Below, one piece after another: positions 22,642 through 30,246 of a stretch of DNA of 64,000 nucleotides. The position numbers and the translations under genes were made by a program. The first letter of the stretch is position 1, and the number at the start of each line of letters is the position of its first letter. Source of the stretch: Flavisolibacter nicotianae (GTDB taxonomy: Bacteria; Bacteroidota; Bacteroidia; Chitinophagales; Chitinophagaceae); NCBI RefSeq assembly GCF_003628535.1, contig NZ_RBCI01000005.1, forward strand, positions 1 through 64,000, read 5' to 3'. The notes beneath the pieces were generated by a model. The model saw only the letters and a program-made list of their open reading frames with translations, made no database searches and was not told where the DNA came from.

Positions 22642-23850
22642 ATGAGCAACCATCCTCTTTTGCTGAAAGCTTTTCTCGACAAGATCAAAACGCTTTCTTT
22701 CTGGAGCCGCCTGTTTCACTGGGGCGATGTACGAAAAGACCTGGTAGATGCCGCCGCCGCACTGGCTTCGCTGCAAAACGACCTCGCCGCATCCGAGCAA
22801 AAACTGGCTGCAGCCAACCTGCAGGTGTCGGTTTTCCAGGAAGGTCGCCGCAACGGGGAAGCGCAGCTCCAGTCCATGCAGGCCGAACTGAGCACGCTGC
22901 GGGAACGCATCCTGAATGCACAGCACGAACTGCAGGCAACGAGAGAAGACAATATCCGCTTGAAAAAAGAGGACGAGTTTCGCCAGCAGAAATACTCCGA
23001 GGAAATTGTGTCGCTGCAGGAGATCCGGCAGCAATTGCTCGACGAAAGGGCGAAGGAGGTGGAAGAGCGGCACCAGGAAGAGCTGGACCGACTTTCGGCG
23101 CTAAAAGAAACCTGGGCTGCCCACCAAACCGATGTGCAGGGTAAGATGAAGGTCATTTGCCAGAAGCATACGCTGAACTATGTGGACAAGGCACCGTTCC
23201 GCGGGGAACCGGACAATGCTCTGCTGATTTGCGATGAATACGTGGTGTTCGATGCCAAGAGCCCGGCCGGTGAAGACCTGAAGAATTTCCCGCTTTACCT
23301 GAAGGCGCAGGCCGAAGCTGCCAAAAAATACGCAAAGCAGGAAGGCGTAAAGAAAGACGTTTTCCTGGTAGTGCCAACGAATACGCTCCCCGTTGTGAGC
23401 CAGTTCGTGTACAACATGGCCGATTACGATGTGTACGTCGTGTCGGTGGATGTGCTGGAGCCGCTGATCCTTTCGCTGTGCCGGATCGAAGACTATGAAT
23501 TTGCGGAACAATTAAGCCCCGAAGAGCGGGACAATATCTGCCGCATCATCGGCAAGTTTGCGCACCTGTCGAAGCGACGAATCCAGATCGATTCGTTTTT
23601 TGCCCGCCAGTTTATTGAGCTGGCCTACAAATGCGAGAACAGTCTGCCGGCCGACATCCACGAAAAAGTGCTGGAGTTTGAAAAATCCGAAAAGCTCAAT
23701 CCGCCGCAGGAAAAACGGTCGAAGTCCATCAGCACAAAAGAACTCGAATCGGAACACAGCAAGATCGAAACCGAAGTGAGTGCCAAAGGAATTGTCTTGC
23801 CAAACGACACAATTCCCGGATTACTGAATGGATTGACGTTGTACAAATAA
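22642..23850 (+). CDS. Coiled-coil protein with RmuC-like C-terminal domain
   Basis: A 402-residue cytoplasmic protein. A long coiled coil spans about 30-165 (heptads rich in Leu, Glu, Gln). The C-terminal globular part contains DEYVVFDAKSP, a possible PD-(D/E)xK-type core, followed by KKDVFLVVPTNTLPVVSQF. This layout resembles RmuC, a DNA-recombination-limiting protein with coiled coil plus nuclease-like domain, but overall resemblance is distant. I start at the ATG 22642; the ATG at 22564 would add a tail without conserved character. A terminator follows. Treat the RmuC link as tentative. Confidence 0.65.
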   Translation: MSNHPLLLKAFLDKIKTLSFWSRLFHWGDVRKDLVDAAAALASLQNDLAASEQKLAAANLQVSVFQEGRRNGEAQLQSMQAELSTLRERILNAQHELQATREDNIRLKKEDEFRQQKYSEEIVSLQEIRQQLLDERAKEVEERHQEELDRLSALKETWAAHQTDVQGKMKVICQKHTLNYVDKAPFRGEPDNALLICDEYVVFDAKSPAGEDLKNFPLYLKAQAEAAKKYAKQEGVKKDVFLVVPTNTLPVVSQFVYNMADYDVYVVSVDVLEPLILSLCRIEDYEFAEQLSPEERDNICRIIGKFAHLSKRRIQIDSFFARQFIELAYKCENSLPADIHEKVLEFEKSEKLNPPQEKRSKSISTKELESEHSKIETEVSAKGIVLPNDTIPGLLNGLTLYK

Positions 23851-23943
23851 GATCGTTCTTCTTCCTCTGCCTTTCTCCTTTTCCCCGTGCGTCTCCCGCA
23901 GCGAAATCTGCTGCCTGAAAAAGTCTTTTTGCGGGGATGCATC

Positions 23944-23978
23944 GGCAGACGAGTATGCGAACCTGTCTGCCATTTTTT
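23944..23978 (+). terminator. Rho-independent terminator
   Basis: GGCAGAC (23944-23950) pairs with GTCTGCC (23965-23971) across a 14-nt loop, followed by ATTTTTT. It ends the transcript of the coiled-coil gene. Confidence 0.7.
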
Positions 23979-24026
23979 ACAATAAGATTGTGTTGCTGAT
24001 AAAATTTCTGTAAAGCCAGAGGCGGC

Positions 24027-24034
24027 TATCTTTG
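24027..24034 (+). promoter_or_regulatory. -7 box of punA
   Basis: TATCTTTG matches TAnnTTTG and ends 5 nt before the punA ATG, so the mRNA would be leaderless or nearly so. The -33 element is poor. Confidence 0.5.
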
Positions 24035-24039
24035 CCGCG

Positions 24040-24858
24040 ATGAATACGTACGACAAACTGGTAGAGGCTTCGCAGTTTCTGCAGCCGTTCAATGCCGCAG
24101 GTGCAAACATTGGTGTGGTATTGGGCAGCGGCCTGGGAAATTTTGTCCAGGAAATTGCGATCACCAAGGAAATTCCTTACGAAGAGATTCCGCACTTCCC
24201 TGTTTCGACGGTGGAAGGCCATCACGGCAAACTGATTTTCGGCACCATCGCCGGCAAGCCGGTGATCGCCATGGCGGGCCGCTTTCACTTCTACGAAGGC
24301 TATGCGCCGGAGGACGTCGTTTTCCCGATCCGCGTCATGAAATTTCTTGGCGTACAAACCCTGCTCGTGTCGAATGCTGCCGGTGGCGTGGGAGAAGGCA
24401 TGCAGGTAGGCGACCTGATGATCATCACTGATCATATTTCCTTCGCCATTAAAAATCCCCTGTTGGGCGCCAACGACAACCGTCTCGGTCCGCGCTTTGC
24501 CGACATGAGCGAACCCTATAAAAAAGACCTCATTCAAAAAGCAAAAGACATCGCTCAGCGGCTCGGAATTCGCCTGAAAGAAGGCGTGTATTTTGGTGTG
24601 ACCGGTCCGACCTTTGAGACAAGGGCTGAATACAAAATGATCCGCCTTCTTGGTGCTCACGCCGTTGGCATGAGCACGGTGCAGGAGGTGATCGCCGCCT
24701 CGCATGCCGGCATGAACGTCTTTGCTATGAGCGTGATCACCGATGTGGGTATCCGTGAGGAAGAAAACATCATCACCCACGACGAGGTGTTGCAGGCGGC
24801 CAAAGAAGCCGAACCGAAATTTTCTGCCGTTTTCCGCGAAATGATCGCCGCGCTTTAA
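24040..24858 (+). CDS. punA: Purine-nucleoside phosphorylase
   Basis: The 272-residue trimeric-type phosphorylase cleaves inosine and guanosine with phosphate to base and ribose 1-phosphate. Motifs include LGSGLGNFV, HGKLIFG, MAGRFHFYEGY, SNAAGGV, GPTFETRAE (base binding Glu) and GMSTVQEV. The length is normal. It is followed after 9 nt by the putative porin gene, so the two may be cotranscribed, although no functional tie is known. Confidence 0.95.
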   Translation: MNTYDKLVEASQFLQPFNAAGANIGVVLGSGLGNFVQEIAITKEIPYEEIPHFPVSTVEGHHGKLIFGTIAGKPVIAMAGRFHFYEGYAPEDVVFPIRVMKFLGVQTLLVSNAAGGVGEGMQVGDLMIITDHISFAIKNPLLGANDNRLGPRFADMSEPYKKDLIQKAKDIAQRLGIRLKEGVYFGVTGPTFETRAEYKMIRLLGAHAVGMSTVQEVIAASHAGMNVFAMSVITDVGIREEENIITHDEVLQAAKEAEPKFSAVFREMIAAL

Positions 24859-24867
24859 ACACTTGTT

Positions 24868-26943
24868 TTGAAAGGCACAATCCGTTATAGCTTTTTTGTA
24901 TGGCTGTTGCTGGTATCAGGAACGCTCCTTGCACAGCGTCCGGCCATTCGCCTGCCCGGCGGTCTGCCCACGGGTGGCTTTCCCCGTTCGGGCAATACCG
25001 GTAACCGGAGCAGCGGCGACTCGTCGCAACGCGAAGGAGTGGAGCATCGCGATTACAGCGATGACAGCCTCGTTGTAAAAGTCTATCGTTTCAATACGGT
25101 GCGGCCGACCACCTTTGATACGTCGATCCGCGACTATTCCCTGCGGTTCCCGATCCCGGCCACGCATTATTACCTGGGCAACGACGGTTCGGCCACCAAA
25201 TCTTTGTTGTTCGTCATGCCATCCACCACCGGCTGGGACCCAGGTTTCCATTCGCACGACGTGTACAAATTCAAACTCGAGAATGCCCGCTTTTACAACA
25301 CGCCGCGGCCCTATACGGAATTAGGCTATATGCTGGCTACGGGCACGGAGCAGATGATTGAAGTGTTGCACACGCAAAACGTCAAACCAAACTGGAATGT
25401 CAGCTTCCAGTACCGCCTGCTCACCGCACCGGGCATTTTCCGCAACCAGCGAAACAACCATAGCAATATCCAGTTGGGATCGTGGTACCAGTCGACCAAC
25501 CGGCGGTACAACAACTATTTTGTGTTTTTGCAAAACAGCATCAATGCCGGCGAAAGCGGTGGCCTTCGCACCGACAAAGACTACCTCGACGATCCGACCT
25601 ATGCACGTCGCTTCACCATTCCGACCTTTCTTGGCGGAAGCCCGTCCCTGCGTGGCGGTGCATTCAACAACAGTTTTGTAACGGGCCGGCGGGAAAGAGA
25701 GAATCATTTCTACCTGCGCCAGCAGTACGATTTCGGACGAAAAGATTCGCTGGTGACCGATTCGACCGTCATCCCGCTTTTTTACCCGCGGGTCCGGTTT
25801 GAACACAGTTTCCGTTTTGCCACTTACAATTATTCGTATAAGGACGAACCGTCGTCGTCATCAGAAAATGCACCCGACTCGACCTACTACGACAGTTTGT
25901 ACCGCATCAGGCTCACGCCAAACGACACCCTGAACCCGGTGGACTCTGTTTTTATCCAGGATCGCTGGCGGGAGATCAGTAATGACTTTTCCATTTACCA
26001 GTTTCCCGATGCCAACAACTTGCAGCAGTTTATCAAACTCGGGGCGGAACTGCAGTTGCTGAAAGGCTATTTTGCCAAAGGCGTGAAGTCCTACACCAAC
26101 GTGATCGGCCACGGCGAGTACCGCAACCGCACCCGCAACCAGAAATGGGATATCAATGCCTTTGGGCGCCTGTACCTCGCCGGTCTCAATTTTGGCGATT
26201 ACCATGCCTACGTCAGCCTGCAACGGTTGCTGAGCCAGCAACTGGGTTCCTTGCAACTTGGCTTTGAAAACATCAACCGGTCGCCTTCGTTTATCTATAA
26301 CCAGCAAAGCTCGTTTTACCTCGACACGGCAAAGAATTTTTCGAAAGAAAATACCCTGCACTTTTTTGGCTCGTATTACCTGCCCAAGCTGGATGTGCAA
26401 CTGCGCGGCGATTATTATGTCGTGAGCAATTTCCTTTACCTGAATGGCTACCGCAGCCTTCAGCAGGAGAATGCCCTGTTCAACGTGTTGCGGGTGAGCG
26501 GACTAAAAACATTCCGCATCGGCCGCCACTGGAACCTTTATTCCGAATTGTATGTGCAGCAAAAGGCCGGCGGTGCCGAGGTCAACCTGCCGCTGCTTTA
26601 CACCCGCAACCAGCTGGCATTTGAAGGGCGGTTCTTTCGCAATCTGAACCTGTCGACCGGGCTCGAGATCCGGTACAACACGCCATACAAAATGGACATG
26701 TATTCGCCGGTGCTGGGGCAGTTCTTTTATCAGGATTCAACAACCATTTCCAACCGGCCGGAGATCCATGCCTTCCTGCACATGCGGGTGCGTACGTTCA
26801 AGGCATTCATACGCCTGGAAAACCTGAACACCGCCAACCTGAACGGCGGTTTCGCCTTCGACAGGCACAACCTGGCAGCAATTGGCTATCCGACACCAGG
26901 GATGGTTTTCCGTTTCGGCATCTATTGGGTATTTGTTAATTAA
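24868..26943 (+). CDS. Putative porin (outer-membrane beta-barrel)
   Basis: A 691-residue exported protein with a TTG start and a signal peptide ending SGTLLAQ. The N-terminal tail (about 24-60) is rich in Gly, Ser and Pro; the rest shows alternating aromatic and polar strands of a large beta-barrel and ends in the phenylalanine-rich strand MVFRFGIYWVFVN, as expected for BAM recognition. It belongs to the Bacteroidota putative porin family. Substrate unknown. It lies downstream of punA with 9 nt between them. Confidence 0.85.
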   Translation: MKGTIRYSFFVWLLLVSGTLLAQRPAIRLPGGLPTGGFPRSGNTGNRSSGDSSQREGVEHRDYSDDSLVVKVYRFNTVRPTTFDTSIRDYSLRFPIPATHYYLGNDGSATKSLLFVMPSTTGWDPGFHSHDVYKFKLENARFYNTPRPYTELGYMLATGTEQMIEVLHTQNVKPNWNVSFQYRLLTAPGIFRNQRNNHSNIQLGSWYQSTNRRYNNYFVFLQNSINAGESGGLRTDKDYLDDPTYARRFTIPTFLGGSPSLRGGAFNNSFVTGRRERENHFYLRQQYDFGRKDSLVTDSTVIPLFYPRVRFEHSFRFATYNYSYKDEPSSSSENAPDSTYYDSLYRIRLTPNDTLNPVDSVFIQDRWREISNDFSIYQFPDANNLQQFIKLGAELQLLKGYFAKGVKSYTNVIGHGEYRNRTRNQKWDINAFGRLYLAGLNFGDYHAYVSLQRLLSQQLGSLQLGFENINRSPSFIYNQQSSFYLDTAKNFSKENTLHFFGSYYLPKLDVQLRGDYYVVSNFLYLNGYRSLQQENALFNVLRVSGLKTFRIGRHWNLYSELYVQQKAGGAEVNLPLLYTRNQLAFEGRFFRNLNLSTGLEIRYNTPYKMDMYSPVLGQFFYQDSTTISNRPEIHAFLHMRVRTFKAFIRLENLNTANLNGGFAFDRHNLAAIGYPTPGMVFRFGIYWVFVN

Positions 26944-26965
26944 CGTAGCACAGGCCGCACTAGTT

Positions 26966-26995
26966 TTTGCTTTCGTTCGTATGTCTCTATATTTG
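26966..26995 (+). promoter_or_regulatory. Promoter of the HYC/HMA operon
   Basis: TTTG (26966-26969) and TATATTTG (26988-26995) are 18 nt apart. The start codon at 27003 lies at the expected transcription start, so the message is predicted to be leaderless. Confidence 0.7.
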
Positions 26996-27002
26996 TTTTG
27001 AA

Positions 27003-27389
27003 ATGAAAAAGCTGTTTGCTTCCATATTGTTGCCAATCTACTTTGTGGTCAGCACAGGTTTTGTCATTTCCTTTCATTATTGCATGGACGAATTGAAATC
27101 GTTCCAGCTGGGTGATGTCTCCCGCCACCGTTGCAGTGAATGCGGCATGCCGATCAAAGACAGCAAAGGCTGCTGCAAGGATGAAGTAAAGGTGGTGAAG
27201 ATGCACGTGGACCAGGTGCTGGCCAAACTGGCCGGCGTGGATTTTTCTCTTCCGCACCTGCCTGTCACGACGTCCATATTTCTACTCATCCCTCCGGTCG
27301 GTGAACCACTGAACGCTGAGCCTGTCGCCCATGGGCCACCATTAAGTGAACAGGATACCTACCTGCAGAACCGTGTTTTTAGAATTTAG
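27003..27389 (+). CDS. HYC_CC_PP family protein
   Basis: A 128-residue Bacteroidota-specific protein with an N-terminal membrane or signal segment (about 4-22), then the diagnostic FHYCMDEL, the CSECGMP and GCC pairs, and a proline pair (IPPVG) near the C-terminal hydrophobic part. The name comes from these motifs. The cysteine and His residues suggest metal binding in the envelope. It heads an operon with two exported heavy-metal-associated proteins. The ATG at 27003 is supported by the promoter. The molecular role is not known. Confidence 0.85.
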   Translation: MKKLFASILLPIYFVVSTGFVISFHYCMDELKSFQLGDVSRHRCSECGMPIKDSKGCCKDEVKVVKMHVDQVLAKLAGVDFSLPHLPVTTSIFLLIPPVGEPLNAEPVAHGPPLSEQDTYLQNRVFRI

Positions 27390-27473
27390 ACGAAGCCCGT
27401 TTTGATCGATGCCTGGCAAACTCCTGTTTGCTATTTTCCCATTCGTTTATTTCCCATTCTAAAAACAAACAAA

Positions 27474-27935
27474 ATGAAAATCCTGAATAGTTTCTTCTTC
27501 TTCCTTTTTATCCTGATCGCTACAGTTGCTTCTGCCCAGACAAAATCTGCAAGCTTTAAAGTTGCCGGTGAATGTGGTATGTGCAAAAAGAAAATCGAGA
27601 AAGCTGCAAAATCTGCCGGCGCTTCTTATGCCGTTTGGAATACCGACACCAAAATGCTAACGGTGAAATATGCCGGCACGGCCAACAAAACAAAAATCGA
27701 GGAAGCCATTGCCGGTGCCGGTTACGATACCCCGGATGTAAAAGCAACCGAGGACGCTTACAATAAACTCGATGAGTGCTGCCAGTACGAACGTGCAACC
27801 ACTACCGCAAAAAGCTGCTGCGACAGCGAAGCCTGCACCAAGTCGGCATGCATGAAGGACGGCAAATGCGCCAAGGATGCGGCCTGCTGCAAAGAAGCCG
27901 GTTGCGATCAGAAAGAATGCTGCAAAAAAGCCTAA
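27474..27935 (+). CDS. Exported heavy-metal-associated (HMA) protein with cysteine-rich tail
   Basis: A 153-residue protein: signal peptide (1-22, ending VASAQ), an HMA domain (about 26-92) with metal motif GECGMCKKKIEKA, then a tail of about 55 residues with twelve cysteines, many in CC pairs (DECC, SCCDSEAC, AACCKEAGC, ECCKKA) alternating with Lys and Ala. The tail looks like a metallothionein-type metal sink attached to a chaperone domain. In the periplasm it may sequester copper, mercury or another thiophilic metal. It lies between the HYC_CC_PP gene and a second HMA gene. Metal identity is unknown. Confidence 0.88.
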   Translation: MKILNSFFFFLFILIATVASAQTKSASFKVAGECGMCKKKIEKAAKSAGASYAVWNTDTKMLTVKYAGTANKTKIEEAIAGAGYDTPDVKATEDAYNKLDECCQYERATTTAKSCCDSEACTKSACMKDGKCAKDAACCKEAGCDQKECCKKA

Positions 27936-27953
27936 ACTCAAAAACACGGTCAA

Positions 27954-28496
27954 ATGAAAAAAATCATTTTCAGTTTGCTGATGGTTTGGGGAATCGCGGC
28001 AAACGCTCAATTCAGTAAAGCCTCTCTGCAGGCCAGCGGGCTTACCTGCTCGATGTGCTCGAAGGCTGTCAAAAATGCCCTGGAAAAAGTTTCCTTCGTT
28101 GAAAAGGTACAGGTAGACATCAAGAACCAGCAATACAACCTTTCGTTCAGGCCGAATACAACTGTCGATTTTGATGCCCTGGGCAAGGCAGTGGAAGATG
28201 CCGGTTTTTCCGTGGCGTCACTAAAGGTAACAGCCGCCGTGAACAGCGTGCAGGTAAAAAAGGACGAACACGTGCAAATCGGTGGTTCCAACTTCCATTT
28301 TCTCAACAGCAGCGGGCAAACGTTGAACGGTGATGTGACATTTTCGTTGGTGGACAAGGGTTTTGTTTCTGCCAAAGCGTTTAAAAACTACGCTGCGCTG
28401 AGCAAGATGACTTGTGTGCAAACCGGTCGTATGGCGAAGTGCTGCGCAAAAGAGGCCGGTGCGGAGTCGTCACGCATTTACCACGTCGTTATTTAA
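27954..28496 (+). CDS. Exported HMA-domain protein
   Basis: A 180-residue protein with signal peptide (1-18, ending ANAQ) and an HMA domain (about 22-88) bearing GLTCSMCSKAVKNAL. The second half (about 95-180) lacks a recognised fold and holds further cysteines (TCVQTG, KCCAKEAG). It follows the previous HMA gene by 18 nt. A role in periplasmic metal transfer to the downstream outer-membrane protein or to a P-type ATPase elsewhere is plausible but inferred. Confidence 0.86.
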   Translation: MKKIIFSLLMVWGIAANAQFSKASLQASGLTCSMCSKAVKNALEKVSFVEKVQVDIKNQQYNLSFRPNTTVDFDALGKAVEDAGFSVASLKVTAAVNSVQVKKDEHVQIGGSNFHFLNSSGQTLNGDVTFSLVDKGFVSAKAFKNYAALSKMTCVQTGRMAKCCAKEAGAESSRIYHVVI

Positions 28497-28573
28497 TTTC
28501 ATCGCCGGGGCAAGGAGAAGTGAAAGGGGTGTCTCCCGTTTCCACTTTTTTTTCCCCGGCTTTTTCTTTTCCA

Positions 28574-29422
28574 ATGAAACAGATCCTTGTTGTCGGTTTC
28601 CTGCTGCTTGGCGGGACCGCGTTTTCACAGGAGCTTTACCCGTATAGTGAACCGGCTTCCAACATGCCGGCCCATTCCATTTCGCTCAAGAACACAGCGG
28701 TTTTTCACGGCGATATACATACCGCCAGAACCCTGCAACGCTACATGCCGGAAGTGATGTTTGGCCTCAGCAAGAAATGGATGCTCCATGCCGGCGTCAA
28801 TGTATCGAACATGCACCAGCAGTCGTTGGTGTGGGAAGGAGCAAGGCTTTATGGTAAGTACCGTTTTTACTCGAACGACGAGGTGCACCGGCATTTTCGC
28901 ATGGCGGTTTTTGGTGCTGCCACCTACAGCCGCAATCACCTCGACCACAACGAAATCAACCTGGCAATGGGAGAGCAGAGCGGTGTGCAGGGCGGGCTGA
29001 TCGCCACACAGCTGTGGAACAAGTTTGCCCTTTCGGCCACAGCAGGCTGGAATGAAGTGCTCGACGACTTGCGAAGTGACAAGATCTACCGCGACCGCTA
29101 TGCGTTCCAGGCGGTTAACTATTCGCTATCGGCCGGCTACTTGCTTCTGCCGTTCGAGTACAAAGATTACAACCAGACGAATGTCAATCTTTACGTGGAG
29201 CTTTTGGGTGGTCGGAACATCAACTTTCCGCTGGAAAAATATTATGTCGATCTCGCACCGTCCGTCCAGGCTATTTTCAACAGTACTGCCAAACTCAATG
29301 TTGGCTATCGGTTCCAACTGGGAAGCGATATTTACCGTTTGACCAAAAACAGTTTCATGATCAGTTTCGAATACATCTTCCTGGATGCGTTGAAAAAGAA
29401 AGCGCCGTCAGCGGAGCGGTAA
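28574..29422 (+). CDS. Outer-membrane protein of the metal operon
   Basis: A 282-residue exported protein with signal peptide (1-18, ending TAFSQ). The mature part shows alternating beta-strand pattern typical of 12-14-strand barrels and contains NMPAHSISLKNTAVF and the closing SFEYIFLDALKK. An ATG at 28574 fits the signal peptide; upstream in-frame codons lie in the preceding HMA gene. It is the last gene of the operon and overlaps the convergent PF13557 gene by 15 nt. Function probably relates to metal export or sensing of envelope metal stress, inferred only from neighbours. Confidence 0.75.
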   Translation: MKQILVVGFLLLGGTAFSQELYPYSEPASNMPAHSISLKNTAVFHGDIHTARTLQRYMPEVMFGLSKKWMLHAGVNVSNMHQQSLVWEGARLYGKYRFYSNDEVHRHFRMAVFGAATYSRNHLDHNEINLAMGEQSGVQGGLIATQLWNKFALSATAGWNEVLDDLRSDKIYRDRYAFQAVNYSLSAGYLLLPFEYKDYNQTNVNLYVELLGGRNINFPLEKYYVDLAPSVQAIFNSTAKLNVGYRFQLGSDIYRLTKNSFMISFEYIFLDALKKKAPSAER

Positions 29423-30166
29423 GCGGAACGAGAAGCCCAGCGCCACATAGTTTTTTAACGGTGAATCGCCAAGGCCAAAGCCCCCCGACAGGTCGATCTT
29501 TGTTTCGGTAGACGGATGGTAAGCAATGCCGCCATCGATGTTGTGCTCCCATTCGTAGGTGTGTGCGCCGAAAGCTTCAATGTAGGCATACCACCGGTTA
29601 CCGATATTGAAGCCGGGTGCAAACGTGTAAAAAAAAGCCGAAGCGCCTTCGAGATCTCTCTCCACACCCAGGTTGTAGCCCAGGGCGACCGTTTCAGACA
29701 AGGTGTTTTGCAAGGTTAGTCTTGTGGTATAGATCATGGTGGCAGTGCGGTAATCTTTGCTTGCCAGGAAGGGCAGACCGACATGGGCAATTACCGAAGT
29801 CTTGGGGCGAAGTCCTTTTTCTTCAAACAGCCGCACTTTGGTGCCGACTTCAACCGGTTCTAATTTCATCTGGCCTTTTTTGCCGGAAGCCTGTTGCGCC
29901 ATCTCGGTGTAAGGGCTCAGTTCCAACCGCAATTCGAGGCGTTGGTTCAACCCGTATTTGGCCAATACCGTTGGGTGCACCCATTGCCGGATGCCCCCTT
30001 TGTAATTCATGGCGTTAAAACCAATCTCGCTTTGCAGGTAGCGGAGCGGCACGATAAACGGCGACTCCGTCTGGTCGGGCCGGTCGGTTTCAATTCGCTC
30101 CGTCTGCTGTGCAGAAACAAGAATACCGGGAAGGAGGAAGGTAAAAACAAGAAGGGGCTGTTTCAT
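29408..30166 (-). CDS. Outer-membrane transporter-like protein (PF13557 type)
   Basis: A 252-residue exported barrel protein. After the signal peptide (1-19, ending VSAQQ) comes ETDRPDQTESPFIVP, the signature of the Phenol_MetA_deg/transporter family, and the chain ends with the strand YVALGFSFRLPLR. These proteins are outer-membrane channels of unknown substrate. A strong promoter and a 16-bp palindrome lie directly upstream (30191-30243), so expression is probably repressed by a dimeric, possibly metal-dependent, regulator. It faces the HMA operon end to end. Confidence 0.8.
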   Translation of the reverse strand: MKQPLLVFTFLLPGILVSAQQTERIETDRPDQTESPFIVPLRYLQSEIGFNAMNYKGGIRQWVHPTVLAKYGLNQRLELRLELSPYTEMAQQASGKKGQMKLEPVEVGTKVRLFEEKGLRPKTSVIAHVGLPFLASKDYRTATMIYTTRLTLQNTLSETVALGYNLGVERDLEGASAFFYTFAPGFNIGNRWYAYIEAFGAHTYEWEHNIDGGIAYHPSTETKIDLSGGFGLGDSPLKNYVALGFSFRLPLR

Positions 30167-30190
30167 AAATTAGGTTGACTTCAATAAATA

Positions 30191-30243
30191 TTTAGACAAG
30201 TCTAAAATTTAGTCAAAGATAAAACAGCATCGGTCTCCGGCAA
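30191..30243 (-). promoter_or_regulatory. Promoter with palindromic operator (DtxR/MntR-like)
   Basis: On the minus strand TTG (30243-30241), 19 nt, TATCTTTG (30221-30214) form an almost ideal Bacteroidota promoter. The perfect palindrome TTTAGAC-AA-GTCTAAA (30191-30206) covers the expected transcription start. Its arms resemble sites of DtxR/MntR-type metalloregulators. The regulator gene is not in the window, so the identity is inferred. Confidence 0.7.
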
Positions 30244-30246
30244 TAA

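Noticed and set aside
23851-24039. tRNA or small RNA gene before punA
   Set aside because: The only structure is a 7-bp stem with T run (terminator); no cloverleaf could be drawn here or in other spacers.
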